Assembly: GCF_900177715.1 (NCBI RefSeq)
Contig: NZ_FXWG01000002.1
Span: 1 to 64,000, forward strand
DNA: 64,000 bases
Reading direction: 5' to 3'
From: Altererythrobacter xiamenensis
GTDB taxonomy: Bacteria > Pseudomonadota > Alphaproteobacteria > Sphingomonadales > Sphingomonadaceae
Numbering within the stretch: position 1 is the stretch's first letter; each line of letters starts with the position of its first letter. Under the pieces are notes generated by a model that was given only the letters and a program-made list of their open reading frames with translations, had not been told where the DNA came from and ran no database searches. The position numbers and the translations under genes were made by a program. Below, piece after piece: positions 36,001 to 45,444 of the stretch.

Positions 36001-37745
36001 AGATGGCGCAGGGCGCAAAGCCCGGCGAAGGCGGACAGCTGCCCGGCCACAAGGTCGACAAGCGCATCGGCGCGGTCCGTCATTCGACCCCGGGCGTGGG
36101 CCTCATCTCGCCGCCGCCGCACCACGACATCTATTCGATCGAAGATCTCGCCCAGCTGATCCACGACCTCAAGAATGTGCAGCCGACGGCGCGCATTTCG
36201 GTCAAGCTCGTCTCGGAAGTCGGCGTTGGCACGGTTGCTGCGGGCGTCTCCAAGGCGCGCGCCGACCATGTCACGATTTCCGGCTATGAAGGCGGGACGG
36301 GCGCTTCGCCGCTGACCAGCCTCACCCACGCGGGATCACCGTGGGAAATCGGCCTCGCCGAAACCCAGCAGACGCTGCTGCTGAACGATCTGCGCAGCCG
36401 TATCGCTGTGCAAGTCGATGGCGGCCTGCGCACGGGGCGCGATGTCGCCATCGGCGCGTTGCTCGGCGCGGACGAGTTCGGCTTCGCAACCGCACCGCTG
36501 ATTGCGGCAGGCTGCATCATGATGCGCAAGTGCCATCTCAACACCTGCCCGGTCGGCGTCGCGACGCAGGACCCGGTTCTGCGCAAGCGTTTCACCGGCA
36601 CGCCGGAACATGTGATCAACTACTTCTTCTTCGTCGCCGAAGAACTGCGCCAGATCATGGCGGAGATGGGCTTCCGCACGGTCGAGGAAATGGTCGGCCG
36701 GGTCGACCGGCTCGACATGAGCCGCGTCCACCGCCACTGGAAGGCGGACGGGGTCGATCTTTCGCGCCTGCTCCACACGGTTACGCTCGAAGAAGGTCAG
36801 CCGCTTCATCATACGATGAACCAGGACCATGGGCTCAGCGGCGCGCTCGATAACGAACTGATCAAGGCGTGCGAGCCCGCGATCAAATCGGGCGAGCCGG
36901 TGCAGCTCGAACGCACCATCCGCAACGTCAACCGCACGGTCGGCACGATGCTGTCAGGCGAAATCGCCAAGGCTTACGGCCATGAAGGCCTCGCGCCCGA
37001 CACCATCCGCATCAACTTTACTGGGGTCGCCGGGCAGAGCTTCGGCGCTTGGCTCGCCCACGGCGTAACGCTCGACCTTACCGGCGATGCCAATGACTAT
37101 GTCGGCAAGGGCATGTCGGGCGGCCGGATCATCGTGCGCCAGCCCGATGGCGTCGACCGCGAACCGGGCGAGAACATCATCGTCGGCAACACCGTACTTT
37201 ACGGCGCGATTGCGGGCGAAGCCTTCTTCAACGGCGTGGCGGGCGAGCGTTTCGCCGTTCGCAATTCGGGCGCCATCGCCGTGGTCGAAGGTTCGGGCGA
37301 TCACTGCTGCGAGTACATGACCGGCGGTGTCGTCGTGGTGCTCGGTGATACAGGGCGCAACTTTGCAGCCGGCATGAGCGGCGGGATCGCTTACGTCTAC
37401 GATCCCGAGGGCAAGTTTGCGCCGCTCGTCAACATGGCGCAGGTCGATCTCGTCCCGATGACCGGCGAGCGCGATGACGAGGAGGGAACGGGCCGTCCGT
37501 CGCAGCGGCACAGCTCGGTGCATGATTTCGGCATGGGCGATATGCTGCGCCATGACGCGGAACGCCTCAGGATCCTCGTCGAACGGCACAAGCTCCACAC
37601 AGGTAGCGCGAAGGCGGCGGCCCTGCTCGATGATTGGGACGCCAGCGTGAAGAAGTTCGTGAAAGTGATGCCGCGCGATTACAAGCGTGCGCTCGAAGCG
37701 CTCGAGGCAGAGCGGCTCGAAGCCGAAACGGTCGCAGCGGAATAA
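33090..37745 (+). CDS. gltB: Glutamate synthase large subunit
   Basis: The 1551-residue alpha subunit of NADPH-dependent glutamate synthase makes two glutamates from glutamine and 2-oxoglutarate. Cys24 in [11 protein letters not shown] is the N-terminal nucleophile exposed after removal of a 23-residue propeptide. Then follow the central domain, the FMN/synthase domain ([41 protein letters not shown]) with the 3Fe-4S cysteines in [15 protein letters not shown], and the C-terminal beta-helix GXGXG domain. GGAG precedes the ATG. The 250 bp upstream (32840-33089) hold two small hairpins (TGCCG-TTT-CGGCA; GCTGCG/CGCAGC) and I found no clear NtrC site. Confidence 0.97.
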   Translation: MGYQVHGLPDGQGLYDPRNEHDACGVGFVAHIKGEKSHAIVTQALQILENIDHRGAVGADPLLGDGAGILLQIPDPLFRKWAESEGKELPRPGDYAVAMCFMPQDDAARHFVTEQFEKFVAKEGQRLIGWREVPTTLDGLGKAVVDSMPVMQQAIIARGENCADQDAFERKLIVIRKQTLNPLAKLAEKHDLPGLTQSYIPSFSSRTIVYKGLLLANQVGSFYDDLRDEDCKSALGLVHQRFSTNTFPSWRLAHPYRLIAHNGEINTVRGNVNWMNARRRTMESALLGADLDKMWPLIPHGQSDTACLDNALELLLAGGYSLAHAMMMLIPEAWAKNELMDPARRAFYEYHAALMEPWDGPAAVAFTDGRQIGATLDRNGLRPARFCVTKDDIVCLASESGVLPFAEEDITRKWRLQPGKMLLIDFEQGRIIEDSELKADLASAQPYEKWLEQAQYKLDDLDHIEPELSEVPSHETTLLQRQQAFGYTQEDVMRFLEPMMVNADDPIGSMGTDTPLAVLSARSRLLYDYFKQNFAQVTNPPIDPIREELVMSLLSMVGPRPNLLGADGGTHKRLEVMQPILTNEDLAKIRSVEAALDGAFRTETIDITWNAKKGAKGLKMALKEMCWAATEAVLQDHNILILSDRAQGPDRIPMPALLATAAVHHHLVRQGLRMQTGLVIETGEAREVHHFCVLAGYGAEAINPYVAFETLEDLRAHKHPELDTQAVEQNYIKAVGKGIRKVMSKMGISTYQSYCGAQIFDAVGLSSEFIENYFTGTATTIEGVGLKEVAEEAVRRHAQAYGDNPIYKSMLDVGGIYQYRLRGEEHAWTPANVAHLQHAVRGNDHKNYEEFAKSINEQSERLLTIRGLMEFKLGEEPVPLDEVEPAAEIVKRFSTGAMSFGSISHEAHSTLAIAMNRIGGRSNTGEGGEEPERFKPLDNGDSMRSRIKQVASGRFGVTTEYLANSDDIQIKMAQGAKPGEGGQLPGHKVDKRIGAVRHSTPGVGLISPPPHHDIYSIEDLAQLIHDLKNVQPTARISVKLVSEVGVGTVAAGVSKARADHVTISGYEGGTGASPLTSLTHAGSPWEIGLAETQQTLLLNDLRSRIAVQVDGGLRTGRDVAIGALLGADEFGFATAPLIAAGCIMMRKCHLNTCPVGVATQDPVLRKRFTGTPEHVINYFFFVAEELRQIMAEMGFRTVEEMVGRVDRLDMSRVHRHWKADGVDLSRLLHTVTLEEGQPLHHTMNQDHGLSGALDNELIKACEPAIKSGEPVQLERTIRNVNRTVGTMLSGEIAKAYGHEGLAPDTIRINFTGVAGQSFGAWLAHGVTLDLTGDANDYVGKGMSGGRIIVRQPDGVDREPGENIIVGNTVLYGAIAGEAFFNGVAGERFAVRNSGAIAVVEGSGDHCCEYMTGGVVVVLGDTGRNFAAGMSGGIAYVYDPEGKFAPLVNMAQVDLVPMTGERDDEEGTGRPSQRHSSVHDFGMGDMLRHDAERLRILVERHKLHTGSAKAAALLDDWDASVKKFVKVMPRDYKRALEALEAERLEAETVAAE

Positions 37746-37756
37746 GGGTCAGCACA

Positions 37757-39193
37757 ATGGGTAAAGAAACGGGTTTTCTAGAGCTCGACCGCAGGGAACG
37801 TGACTATCTCGATCCCAAGGAGCGGCTCGGCAACTATCGCGAGTTTGTCGTCCAGCCGGATGAGGAGACGCTGAAGGGCCAGGCTGCGCGCTGCATGAAT
37901 TGCGGCATTCCCTATTGTCACAACGGCTGTCCGGTGAACAACATCATCCCGGACTGGAACCACCTCGTCTATGAAGGCGACTGGAAGAACGCGCTCGACG
38001 TGCTCCATTCGACCAATAATTTCCCGGAGTTCACCGGTCGCATCTGCCCGGCACCGTGCGAGGCAAGCTGCACGCTCAACATCATCGACCAGCCCGTGAC
38101 GATCAAGTCGATCGAATGCGCGATCGTCGACCGTGGTTGGGAAGAAGGCTGGATTACCCCGCAGATTCCCGAAAAGAAGACCGGCAAATCGGTCGCAGTC
38201 GTGGGTTCGGGTCCGGCCGGCATGGCATGTGCCCAGCAATTGGCGCGCGCCGGACATTCGGTGACCCTTTTCGAGAAGAACGACCGGATCGGGGGCTTGC
38301 TTCGCTATGGCATTCCCGACTTCAAGATGGAAAAGCACCTCATCAATCGCCGCTGCGTGCAGATGGAGGCCGAGGGAGTCGAGTTCAGAACGTCGAAGGA
38401 AATCGGTGTCGACGTCTCGTTCAAATCGCTCGACGAGAATTACGATGCAATCGTCCTGTCGGGCGGTGCGGAAGATGCGCGCGCGCTCGCGATCCCCGGC
38501 GCCGAGAAGAACGGCGTGCGGCTGGCGATGGAATTCCTTACCCAGCAGAACAAGCGCAATGCAGGCGATGACGAACAGCGCGCGGCACCGCGCGGCACGC
38601 TGACGGCGACCGGCAAGAAGGTCGTCGTGATCGGCGGCGGCGACACCGGCAGCGACTGCGTCGGCACGTCGAACCGCCAGGGCGCGGAAAGCGTCGTGCA
38701 GCTCGAGATCATGCCCAAACCTCCTGAGAAGGAAGACAAGGCGCTGACCTGGCCCGACTGGCCGCTCAAGCTGCGCACGTCCTCGAGCCATGAGGAAGGT
38801 GTGGAGCGTGACTGGGCGGTTCTGACCAAGCGGGTCGTCGGCGATGGCGAGACGGTGACCGGGCTCGAATGCGTCCGCGTCGAGTGGAAGGACGGCCAGA
38901 TGCAGGAAATCGAAGGCAGCGAATTCACACTGCCCGCCGATCTGATCCTGCTCGCCATGGGCTTTGTCGGACCGAAGAAGGCCGGTCTGCTCGAGCAGGC
39001 GGGCGTCGAGCTGAGCGAACGCGGCAATGTCGCGGCCAATACGGACGACTACAAGACCAGCGTCGACAAGGTCTGGGCCTGCGGCGATATGCGGCGCGGC
39101 CAGAGCCTCGTCGTCTGGGCAATCCGCGAAGGGCGCCAGTGTGCACGGGCGGTCGACGAAGCGCTGATGGGTGTGAGCGAATTGCCACGCTGA
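37757..39193 (+). CDS. gltD: Glutamate synthase small subunit
   Basis: The 478-residue beta subunit passes electrons from NADPH through FAD and Fe-S clusters to GltB. N-terminal Cys clusters [14 protein letters not shown] and [11 protein letters not shown] bind 4Fe-4S centres. The FAD site is [17 protein letters not shown] and the NADPH site [18 protein letters not shown] at 37757 lies 11 bp after gltB, with AAGGGT upstream; the longer open frame from 37634 is a shadow within gltB. With gltB it forms an operon for ammonia assimilation, consistent with the probable glnE fragment at the right edge. Confidence 0.96.
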   Translation: MGKETGFLELDRRERDYLDPKERLGNYREFVVQPDEETLKGQAARCMNCGIPYCHNGCPVNNIIPDWNHLVYEGDWKNALDVLHSTNNFPEFTGRICPAPCEASCTLNIIDQPVTIKSIECAIVDRGWEEGWITPQIPEKKTGKSVAVVGSGPAGMACAQQLARAGHSVTLFEKNDRIGGLLRYGIPDFKMEKHLINRRCVQMEAEGVEFRTSKEIGVDVSFKSLDENYDAIVLSGGAEDARALAIPGAEKNGVRLAMEFLTQQNKRNAGDDEQRAAPRGTLTATGKKVVVIGGGDTGSDCVGTSNRQGAESVVQLEIMPKPPEKEDKALTWPDWPLKLRTSSSHEEGVERDWAVLTKRVVGDGETVTGLECVRVEWKDGQMQEIEGSEFTLPADLILLAMGFVGPKKAGLLEQAGVELSERGNVAANTDDYKTSVDKVWACGDMRRGQSLVVWAIREGRQCARAVDEALMGVSELPR

Positions 39194-39207
39194 CAATAGT
39201 TTGCGCT

Positions 39208-39230
39208 TGAAAACGATCTTGTCGTTTTCA
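39208..39230. promoter_or_regulatory. Perfect 9-bp inverted repeat between gltD and the porin gene
   Basis: TGAAAACGA and TCGTTTTCA flank a 5-nt centre (TCTTG). It lies 15 bp after the gltD stop and about 70 bp before the porin start. The stem is AT-rich and not followed by a T-run, so a protein-binding operator for the porin gene is as likely as a weak gltBD terminator. A second small dyad (CGTTT-C-AAACG) follows near 39263-39273. Confidence 0.5.
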
Positions 39231-39298
39231 TCCAATGCGCCCTCACGCTCTTGATTCATAAGACGTTTCAAACGCCGTCAAGAGCTGGAGGGGTCGTA

Positions 39299-40585
39299 AT
39301 GCAAGGAGGGTCGAAGCGCACAGCGCTTGCCGCAGGGATTTGTGCGCTCTGCACTCCGTTGGCCGCAACGCCGCTCAGCGCGCAGACGCAAGATGGCGGC
39401 TCGGACCTTGCATCCGAATCGGGTGACGCTGCCAGCCTGCTTCTTTCTGCGCCCGCCGCCTCTGTACCGCCTCCTCCCGAAGAACCGGACAAACCGGCGG
39501 TCAAGACGCGCGTATTGTTCTCGCAATTTGCCGACATGCCGGTTTCGGGCGATGCGGCGGAAACGCTTCGCTATGGCGGCAAGATCGATGCCTATTTCGA
39601 TGTCGCCGGCAGCACTCTGGGCGTGGACGACAGCTGGTCGCTGCATATCCATCCCGAGTTCAAATATGGCGAAAGCGCCAATGGTGAGATCGGCCTGCTG
39701 CCCAGCAACACGCAGATGTTCTATCCCGGCGAAGGCGAGGTATTCGACCTCAACGTCAACGTCACCAAGCGCTGGCAATCGGGCACGTCGCTGACGGTCG
39801 GCAAGGTCAATGTGCTCGACCTCGCGGCGCAGCTTCCGGTGGTCGGCGGCGGCGGGCACGAAGGCTTCCAGAACCTCGCCATGGCACTGCCGCCAAGCGC
39901 GATCGTGCCTGGATCGATCACTGGCGCGCTGCTCAACGTGCCGACCAAGAAAGCGCTCTATCGCCTCTGGGTGTTCGACCCCGACCTGCAGTCGGAGCGG
40001 ACCGGCTTCGAAACCGGTTTCGAAAGCGGCGTCGCTTTCCTTGGCTCGGTCACGCTACCGGTCAAGATCGGCGGCAAGCCCGGCTATTACGCGCTGAAAA
40101 TGGCCGGATCGACCCGTAGCGAAATCGCTGCCGAGGCGCTTCCTCCCGCGCTGGTGCCAGCCCCCGGCTCTGCCTTTGGCGGGCGCAAGGGCGAGTTCAG
40201 CGCTGTGCTCGCCGGATATCAGTTCATCGAGCTTTATCCCGAAGCCCCCGGCAAGGGTTGGGGTATTTTCGGCCAGATCTATGTCTCGAACGGCGACCCG
40301 ACCTTCCTCGACAAGAGCGGCTTCATCGGCTTTTCAGGCAACCCGCGCAGCCGCCCGCAGGACCGCTTCGGCGCGGCCTGGTTCCGCTATTCGCTGACCG
40401 ATCGGCTGGTCGACGTTCTGTCGGGCCGCCTCGCGCTCGAGGACGAGGAAGGTGTCGAGTATTTCTACACCCTCGGCCTCTCCGATCAGTTCAGCGTGAC
40501 CGCCAATGTGCAGGTCGTTGACAGTGCAGTTGCCGCCCGCGATGCTGGGGTCCTTGCCGGATTGAGGCTGACAGCGAAGTTCTGA
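39299..40585 (+). CDS. OprB-like carbohydrate porin
   Basis: A 428-residue outer-membrane protein with a signal peptide ending near PLSAQ and a short Pro-rich linker (SVPPPPEEPDKP). Alternating strand patterns run through the chain, and OprB-type motifs occur: DRFGAAWFRYSLTDRL and EEGVEYFYTLGLSDQFSVT, followed by a C-terminal strand ending in Phe. Such porins let sugars or other small solutes enter. ATG at 39299 has GGAGGGG upstream. The next gene, a lipoprotein, starts 8 bp later. The substrate is not known; family assignment is good but not certain. Confidence 0.75.
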   Translation: MQGGSKRTALAAGICALCTPLAATPLSAQTQDGGSDLASESGDAASLLLSAPAASVPPPPEEPDKPAVKTRVLFSQFADMPVSGDAAETLRYGGKIDAYFDVAGSTLGVDDSWSLHIHPEFKYGESANGEIGLLPSNTQMFYPGEGEVFDLNVNVTKRWQSGTSLTVGKVNVLDLAAQLPVVGGGGHEGFQNLAMALPPSAIVPGSITGALLNVPTKKALYRLWVFDPDLQSERTGFETGFESGVAFLGSVTLPVKIGGKPGYYALKMAGSTRSEIAAEALPPALVPAPGSAFGGRKGEFSAVLAGYQFIELYPEAPGKGWGIFGQIYVSNGDPTFLDKSGFIGFSGNPRSRPQDRFGAAWFRYSLTDRLVDVLSGRLALEDEEGVEYFYTLGLSDQFSVTANVQVVDSAVAARDAGVLAGLRLTAKF

Positions 40586-40593
40586 GTTTTCGA

Positions 40594-41280
40594 ATGCGAT
40601 TGGCGATTCTTTCTCCGGTTCTGATGCTCGCAGCCTGCGCTGCCTCTTCTACCGCGCTCGAATCCGCGCAAGCTGTGCAGGCGGAAGCCGCGTCACCCTT
40701 CGTCGGAAGCTGGGATGGCAGCAGTTTCGAGACCGCCATGTTCCTGCGGCTCAACGAAGACCGGACGTTCGAATGGGCACTGACCGTGGGCGGGCTCGAC
40801 ATGACCGCGCAAGGCAATTGGCGGGCCGAAGGCGACACCGTCACCTTTGCCTCCGACCCCGTACCTGTTCCGACGACGATCGCGCTGATTGGCGTGAACG
40901 ACAATCCTGGCGGGCCGATGCTTCGGGTCTTCCACGAGAACGGCGATCCGGTCGAGCATAGCTCCACCCTGACAAAATGCGCCGACGGGCAGACCTTCCT
41001 CGGCCGGGTCGGGCCGGAAGGGAGCTCGCCCAACCCTGAACAATGTCCAGACCCCGTCAGCGTACGCGTGCTGATCCCGGGGGTCGAAGCCGACTGGCCC
41101 GTATTCGATCTGGCGGAGAATGGCTGGCAGCCCGGCAAGACCATCCGCTTCGAGTTTCAGCCAGGCGATTGTGGCGTGATGGACTTCACCGGCATGGCCG
41201 CGAGGCTCGAGGGCGATGTCCTTACCTTCACCGAGGAATCGGGCGGCGACACCTACCGCCGCATGAAACCGCCCGAATAA
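40594..41280 (+). CDS. Hypothetical lipoprotein downstream of the porin
   Basis: A 228-residue protein with lipobox LAAC (Cys15) and a mature chain that begins with a lipocalin-like stretch (FVGSWDGSSFETAMFLRL, TFEWALTVGGLDMTAQGNW). Short alternating strands and four later cysteines (KCADGQ, EQCPDP, GDCGVM and the lipid Cys) suggest a beta-rich fold in the periplasm. I do not recognise a family with confidence. It begins 8 bp after the porin stop and is most likely in the same operon, converging on an enoyl-CoA hydratase gene 8 bp further on. Confidence 0.7.
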   Translation: MRLAILSPVLMLAACAASSTALESAQAVQAEAASPFVGSWDGSSFETAMFLRLNEDRTFEWALTVGGLDMTAQGNWRAEGDTVTFASDPVPVPTTIALIGVNDNPGGPMLRVFHENGDPVEHSSTLTKCADGQTFLGRVGPEGSSPNPEQCPDPVSVRVLIPGVEADWPVFDLAENGWQPGKTIRFEFQPGDCGVMDFTGMAARLEGDVLTFTEESGGDTYRRMKPPE

Positions 41281-41288
41281 GCCCGGCC

Positions 41289-42074
41289 TCAGCCCTGACC
41301 GCGTCCGCGCGCTTGCACACCTGCACGGCGCGCTTCGACTTCCTCGGGCGTAACCTGCGAATTGGCTTCGGACGAAAGCTGCGCTTCAAGCTTCATCCCA
41401 TCGCCGAAGGTCGCGGCATAACCGTCATCGATCAGCCGCTTGTAATTGGCGAGGAAGGTCGGGTCGATTGTCGCCATGTCCTCCGCCAGTTTGCGTGCGA
41501 GCGGCAGCAGTTCCTCAGGCTCGACCACGTGATTGACGAGGCCCCAGTCTTTCGCCGTTTCCGCATCGAGGAAATTGCCGGTGAAAGACAGTTCCTTGGC
41601 CCGCGAGATGCCGATCATGCGGGAAAGCTTCTGCGACAGGCCCCAGCCCGGCACGATCCCGACCCGCGCATGGGTATCGGCAAAGCGCGCATTGCTGCTC
41701 GCCACCAGCACGTCACAGGCAATCGCAACTTCGAAGCCGCCGGTGATGGCAACGCCATTGATCGCGCCGATCACCGGCTTGCGGCAAACCTCGATCGCCT
41801 TGACCGGATTCTCGTCCGCGCCTTCGGCATTGGCGGCACCGAGCGCGCCTTCTTCCGAGCCGAGTTCCTTGAGGTCGAGCCCGGCGGTAAAGGCGCGCTC
41901 CCCCGCGCCTGTCAGGATGACGGCCCGCACACTGTCATCTTCATCGACCTGCTTCATCACGCGGTAGAGCCGCGCGCGCAGCGCCTTCGACAACGCGTTC
42001 ATCGCCTCCGGCCGGTTGAGCGTGACCAGCGCCACGCCATTGTCAATTTCGAGCAGTACCGTTTCGTCACTCAT
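41289..42074 (-). CDS. Enoyl-CoA hydratase/isomerase (crotonase) family protein
   Basis: A 261-residue crotonase-fold enzyme. The oxyanion-hole segments RAFTAGLDLKEL and AINGVAITGGFEVAIACD are present, followed by RVGIVPGWGLSQKLSRMIG. The exact reaction (hydration, isomerisation or another crotonase chemistry) is not fixed; one of the two classic hydratase glutamates is not obvious. ATG at 42074 has AGGAGAG upstream, while the open frame continues to 42350 only as a shadow of the zinc-protein gene. It follows that gene by 10 bp and is the last of the run ung, hydrolase, zinc protein, this. Confidence 0.88.
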   Translation of the reverse strand: MSDETVLLEIDNGVALVTLNRPEAMNALSKALRARLYRVMKQVDEDDSVRAVILTGAGERAFTAGLDLKELGSEEGALGAANAEGADENPVKAIEVCRKPVIGAINGVAITGGFEVAIACDVLVASSNARFADTHARVGIVPGWGLSQKLSRMIGISRAKELSFTGNFLDAETAKDWGLVNHVVEPEELLPLARKLAEDMATIDPTFLANYKRLIDDGYAATFGDGMKLEAQLSSEANSQVTPEEVEARRAGVQARGRGQG

Positions 42075-42084
42075 CCAGGCTCTC

Positions 42085-42420
42085 CTAACTCTTTCCGCTC
42101 GCACATTTGACGCAGCGCGGGACGCTGGGGTCATGTGCGAGACGTTGTTCCGCAATCTCTTCACCGCAGCCGAGGCAATAACCCCACTCGCCTTCCTCGA
42201 TCCGCTCGAGCGCGGCAAGGATCCGCTTGCGCTCCCCCTCGCGGCGGCGCTCCTGCGCCTGCGCCATCGCCTGCCGCTGGAGCGCATCCATCCGCGAGAG
42301 CCGTCCGACGCTGTCCTGTTGCAGCTCGACAGTGTCGCGCGAATCGGCATTGGCCCCCGCTTCGCGATCGAGCGCCGCCAGCCGCGCTTCGAGGGCCGAA
42401 CGAGCGTCCTCGTCGGTCAT
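42085..42420 (-). CDS. TraR/DksA-family zinc-finger regulator
   Basis: A 111-residue protein with a helical N-terminus (to about residue 75) and the C4 zinc finger GYCLGCGEEIAEQRL ... RCVKC. The size and the EEGEWGYCLGCGEEI block match DksA/TraR-like proteins that bind RNA polymerase. Acidic tip residues expected in true DksA are not clear, so it may be a modulator without ppGpp synergy. Its ATG lies one base after the serine hydrolase stop (TGAGATG), indicating coupled translation. A shorter relative is at 9754-10017. Confidence 0.87.
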   Translation of the reverse strand: MTDEDARSALEARLAALDREAGANADSRDTVELQQDSVGRLSRMDALQRQAMAQAQERRREGERKRILAALERIEEGEWGYCLGCGEEIAEQRLAHDPSVPRCVKCASGKS

Positions 42421-42421
42421 C

Positions 42422-43936
42422 TCAATCGAGCGGACGGATGCGATAGGTGAGGTTGCCGTGCCGTTCGAGATGCGAAATGCTGCCGTCCGCCTTGCGGTGG
42501 AAGGTGATCGTTTCCCGCTCCTCGCCCTTATCGGTCACGACCTTGAACCGATCATCGCCGAGCGGCTTCAGCCGTCCGATGCTGTCGGCCGGATCGCCAT
42601 AGGCGACGTCCACGGAGGCAAGGCCGCCGGCCCAGGGGAGGATCACGAAATCGCGCGCCCATGGCTGGGCGGAGTAGTATCCGGCATAATCCTCCAGGTT
42701 GACCGTGGCGCTTTCGGGCGCTTCGAAGGGCTTGGCATCCATCCGCTTGCCCAGCAGCGAAGCCAGCCGCTGCGCAATCCGCCCCGGGTTTTCCATGGTG
42801 TTCATGGCGAGCGCGATGGCGGTTTCGTTCTTCGGATCGATCATCAGCGTGCTGCGATAGCCCGGGCACGAACCGCCGTGGCCGACGATATCGCTCCCAT
42901 CCATCGGGTAATTGACGAAGCCGAGGCCCCAACTCGTCTCGCGATCGGGCGTGATGTAATGCACCCGGTGCATTTCGCGCAGGGTGGAAGCGCGCAGCAA
43001 TTCGGCTTCCTCGCTCTTCAGGAGGCGGAACTGCCACTTGGCGAACTTCGCGAGGTCATTGACCGAGGAGCTGAAGCCCGCCGCCGGATTGATACCGCGC
43101 GCATCGAACAGCTTTACCGCAGGGCGCGTGCCATCAGGTTCGAGCGAGCCCCAGCCGACCGCCATCTGCTTGCCGTACTCGTCAGACTGAATGAATGGCT
43201 TGGTGTCCTCCATGCCCAGCGGGGTCAGGATATTTGCGCTGACATAGTCGCCGTAGGGCGTGTCAGACACCGCCTCGACCGTCTCGCCAACCAGCGTCAG
43301 GCCGAGGTTCGAATACTGGAAAGTGCGCGAGGCGGGATAGAGCGGATTCTGCGCCCCTATCCCTGCGCGAATCTCGTCCTGCGTCGGGAAGGGGAAATCG
43401 GGGCCCGTCCAGTAAGGATTGACCGCTTCGCGCGGGAGACCCGCAGAGTGCGTGAGCAGCCCGCGCATCGTCACCGGCACGCTGTCGCGATCATCGGGGG
43501 CGAGCGTCGCCCACGGAAGGTAGGTCGCGACCGGCTCGTCGAGGCGAACCGTGCCCTTCTCCCACTCCTGCATGAAGGCAACCGCAGTGAAGAGTTTCGA
43601 GATCGAGCAGATCGAATAGATCGTATCGGCGGTGGCCGCTTTCTTGCGCGCGCGATCGGTATGGCCGAACCCCCTGGCCCAGACGGTGTCCTGGCCCTTG
43701 ACCACCGCGACCGACATCGCCGGGATGTTCTCGTAAGCCCGCTCCGTCTCCAGCCAGATACCGGCGAGACGCAGCGCTTCACTCATCGCCGCCGCCTCCT
43801 TCGCCTTGCCGTCGTCGGCGTTCGCAGCGGTTTCGGAATCGGCAGCTGCGTGATGGTCGAACCCGGCACCTTGCGCAGTGGCGGTCAGCGCGGTGGTGGC
43901 TGTCAAAGCGGCAGCGAATGCAATCAGGCGTTTCAT
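42422..43936 (-). CDS. Serine hydrolase (class C beta-lactamase fold)
   Basis: A 504-residue exported protein: signal peptide LIAFAAALTATTALTATAQG, then the beta-lactamase/transpeptidase-like domain with SISK (Ser-x-x-Lys nucleophile in YSICSISKLFTAV), the YSN motif in FQYSNLGLTLVGE and VGHGGSCPGY as the third element. A C-terminal beta domain of about 120 residues follows, as in esterase EstB/DD-peptidase-like relatives. Likely activities are peptide, ester or D-amino-acid hydrolysis rather than antibiotic resistance. GGGGAGA precedes ATG 43936; the frame is open to 44047 but that would place residues before the signal. Confidence 0.88.
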   Translation of the reverse strand: MKRLIAFAAALTATTALTATAQGAGFDHHAAADSETAANADDGKAKEAAAMSEALRLAGIWLETERAYENIPAMSVAVVKGQDTVWARGFGHTDRARKKAATADTIYSICSISKLFTAVAFMQEWEKGTVRLDEPVATYLPWATLAPDDRDSVPVTMRGLLTHSAGLPREAVNPYWTGPDFPFPTQDEIRAGIGAQNPLYPASRTFQYSNLGLTLVGETVEAVSDTPYGDYVSANILTPLGMEDTKPFIQSDEYGKQMAVGWGSLEPDGTRPAVKLFDARGINPAAGFSSSVNDLAKFAKWQFRLLKSEEAELLRASTLREMHRVHYITPDRETSWGLGFVNYPMDGSDIVGHGGSCPGYRSTLMIDPKNETAIALAMNTMENPGRIAQRLASLLGKRMDAKPFEAPESATVNLEDYAGYYSAQPWARDFVILPWAGGLASVDVAYGDPADSIGRLKPLGDDRFKVVTDKGEERETITFHRKADGSISHLERHGNLTYRIRPLD

Positions 43937-44015
43937 GAAGTTCTCCCCGTTGTCAGGGGCAATCTGGCACCAAGATGTCGCGAGGCCAAGCCTGAGTTGC
44001 GCGAGGATCCGCTCG

Positions 44016-44699
44016 CTATTGCGACCAGTCGATCGGCGCGATGCCATGACGTTCGAGAAAGGCGTTGGCCTGGCTGAACGGTTTCGACCCGAAGAAGCCC
44101 GAATGCGCAGACAAGGGGCTGGGATGCGGGCTGGTGAGGACGAGGTGACGATCGGCAGTGCCGAGGCCTTTCACCCGCCCTGCTTTCTTCTTCGCATGGC
44201 TGCCCCACAGGATGAAGACCGCGGGATCGCCGCGCTCCACCACCGCTGCAACGGCGGCATCGGTGATCGCATCCCACCCGCGTCCAGCGTGGCTGCCCGC
44301 CTGTCCCGCCTCGACCGTCAGCGTGTTGTTGAGCAGCAGCACACCCTGCCGCGCCCAGCCGGAGAGGTTGCCGTGGTCGCGCCGCGGAATGCCGAGATCG
44401 CTCTCCAGCTCCTTGTAGATATTGACCAGTGAGGGCGGCACCTTGACCCCGTCCTGCACCGAGAAAGCAAGGCCATGCGCCTGGCCCGGTCCGTGATAGG
44501 GGTCTTGCCCCAGGATCACGACGCGCACCTCATCGAGCGGAGTCAGCGCGAGTGCGTTCAGGCGTTGGCCGCGCGGGGGATAGACCGTCTTGCCCGCGTC
44601 TTCCTCGGCGCGCAGCCAACCGCCCAGCTTTCGCGACTCCGCGCTTTGCAACACCGGCTCGAGTGCCGCCTGCCAGCTGGGGGGAATAGCCTCGGTCAT
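44016..44699 (-). CDS. ung: Uracil-DNA glycosylase
   Basis: A 227-residue family 1 UDG that removes uracil from DNA. The catalytic Asp66 sits in VILGQDPYHGPGQAHGLAF, the uracil-binding Asn in GVLLLNNTLTVE, and the intercalation loop is HPSPLSAHSGFFG. All family 1 motifs and length are intact. It is the first gene of a minus-strand group, 79 bp upstream of the serine hydrolase, and divergent from rnd across about 100 bp that includes a pyrimidine-rich tract (about 44743-44770). Confidence 0.96.
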   Translation of the reverse strand: MTEAIPPSWQAALEPVLQSAESRKLGGWLRAEEDAGKTVYPPRGQRLNALALTPLDEVRVVILGQDPYHGPGQAHGLAFSVQDGVKVPPSLVNIYKELESDLGIPRRDHGNLSGWARQGVLLLNNTLTVEAGQAGSHAGRGWDAITDAAVAAVVERGDPAVFILWGSHAKKKAGRVKGLGTADRHLVLTSPHPSPLSAHSGFFGSKPFSQANAFLERHGIAPIDWSQ

Positions 44700-44800
44700 C
44701 GTCTGCAGGATAGGCCGGCTTTCCGACGCTCACCACCACCCCTCGCGCCTCTTTCCCCCCCTTTCCCTATCAGGCCAATGCGCCTAAAGCCCTGAGCCAT

Positions 44801-45421
44801 ATGGCTGTTCATTTTCACGAAGAAGACCTTCCCGCAGGCGTATTGACCGGCGATGCACCGCTCGCGGTCGATACCGAGACCATGGGCCTCGTCACCCACC
44901 GCGACCGGCTTTGTGTCGTCCAGATCAGCGACGGCGGACCGGACGAACACCTCGTTCGTTTCGGGCCCGAAAGCACCTATGACGCGCCCAATCTGAAAGC
45001 GCTGCTGGGCGATCCCAACCGGCTCAAGCTCTATCACTTCGGTCGCTTCGACCTTGCCGCGATCGAATATTACCTCGGCGTGATGGCCGCGCCCGTCTTC
45101 TGCACCAAGATCGCGAGCAAGCTGGTGCGCACCTACACCGACCGCCACGGGCTGAAGAACCTCGTCGACGAATTGCTCGGCGAAAGCATGTCCAAGGTCC
45201 AGCAGTCGAGCGACTGGGGCGGCCCCGTCCTGAACGAGGCGCAGCGCGAATACGCCGCCTCCGATGTGCGCTACCTCCACCGCATGCGCGAGGAACTGCT
45301 GGTGCGGCTCGAACGCGAAGGGCGTATGGAAATGGCGCAGGCCTGTTTCGATTTTCTCCCGACCCGCGCCCGTCTCGACATCGCCGGCTGGGCCGAACAC
45401 GATATCTTCAGCCACGCGTAA
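44801..45421 (+). CDS. rnd: Ribonuclease D, short form
   Basis: A 206-residue DEDDy 3'-5' exoribonuclease. Exo I is PLAVDTETMGL, Exo II YHFGRFDLAAIEYY and Exo III YAASDVRYLHRM with the catalytic Tyr. The HRDC domains of E. coli RNase D are absent, as is usual for the short alphaproteobacterial type. It probably trims tRNA or other RNA 3' ends. No strong Shine-Dalgarno precedes ATG 44801. lptC starts 24 bp downstream, a neighbour relation seen in other alphaproteobacteria. Confidence 0.9.
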   Translation: MAVHFHEEDLPAGVLTGDAPLAVDTETMGLVTHRDRLCVVQISDGGPDEHLVRFGPESTYDAPNLKALLGDPNRLKLYHFGRFDLAAIEYYLGVMAAPVFCTKIASKLVRTYTDRHGLKNLVDELLGESMSKVQQSSDWGGPVLNEAQREYAASDVRYLHRMREELLVRLEREGRMEMAQACFDFLPTRARLDIAGWAEHDIFSHA

Positions 45422-45444
45422 GGAGCATGGGCTAACCCGCTGTC

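Noticed and set aside
33318..36329. A 1003-codon open frame antisense to gltB
   Set aside because: It lies wholly opposite a gene with full family identity. Long antisense frames are expected in GC-rich codon use, and the translation has shadow-like composition rich in Arg, His and Asp without domains.
42422..43936. Antibiotic-resistance beta-lactamase
   Set aside because: The motif set and the extra C-terminal beta domain fit the broad serine hydrolase/esterase family; nothing points to a dedicated AmpC.
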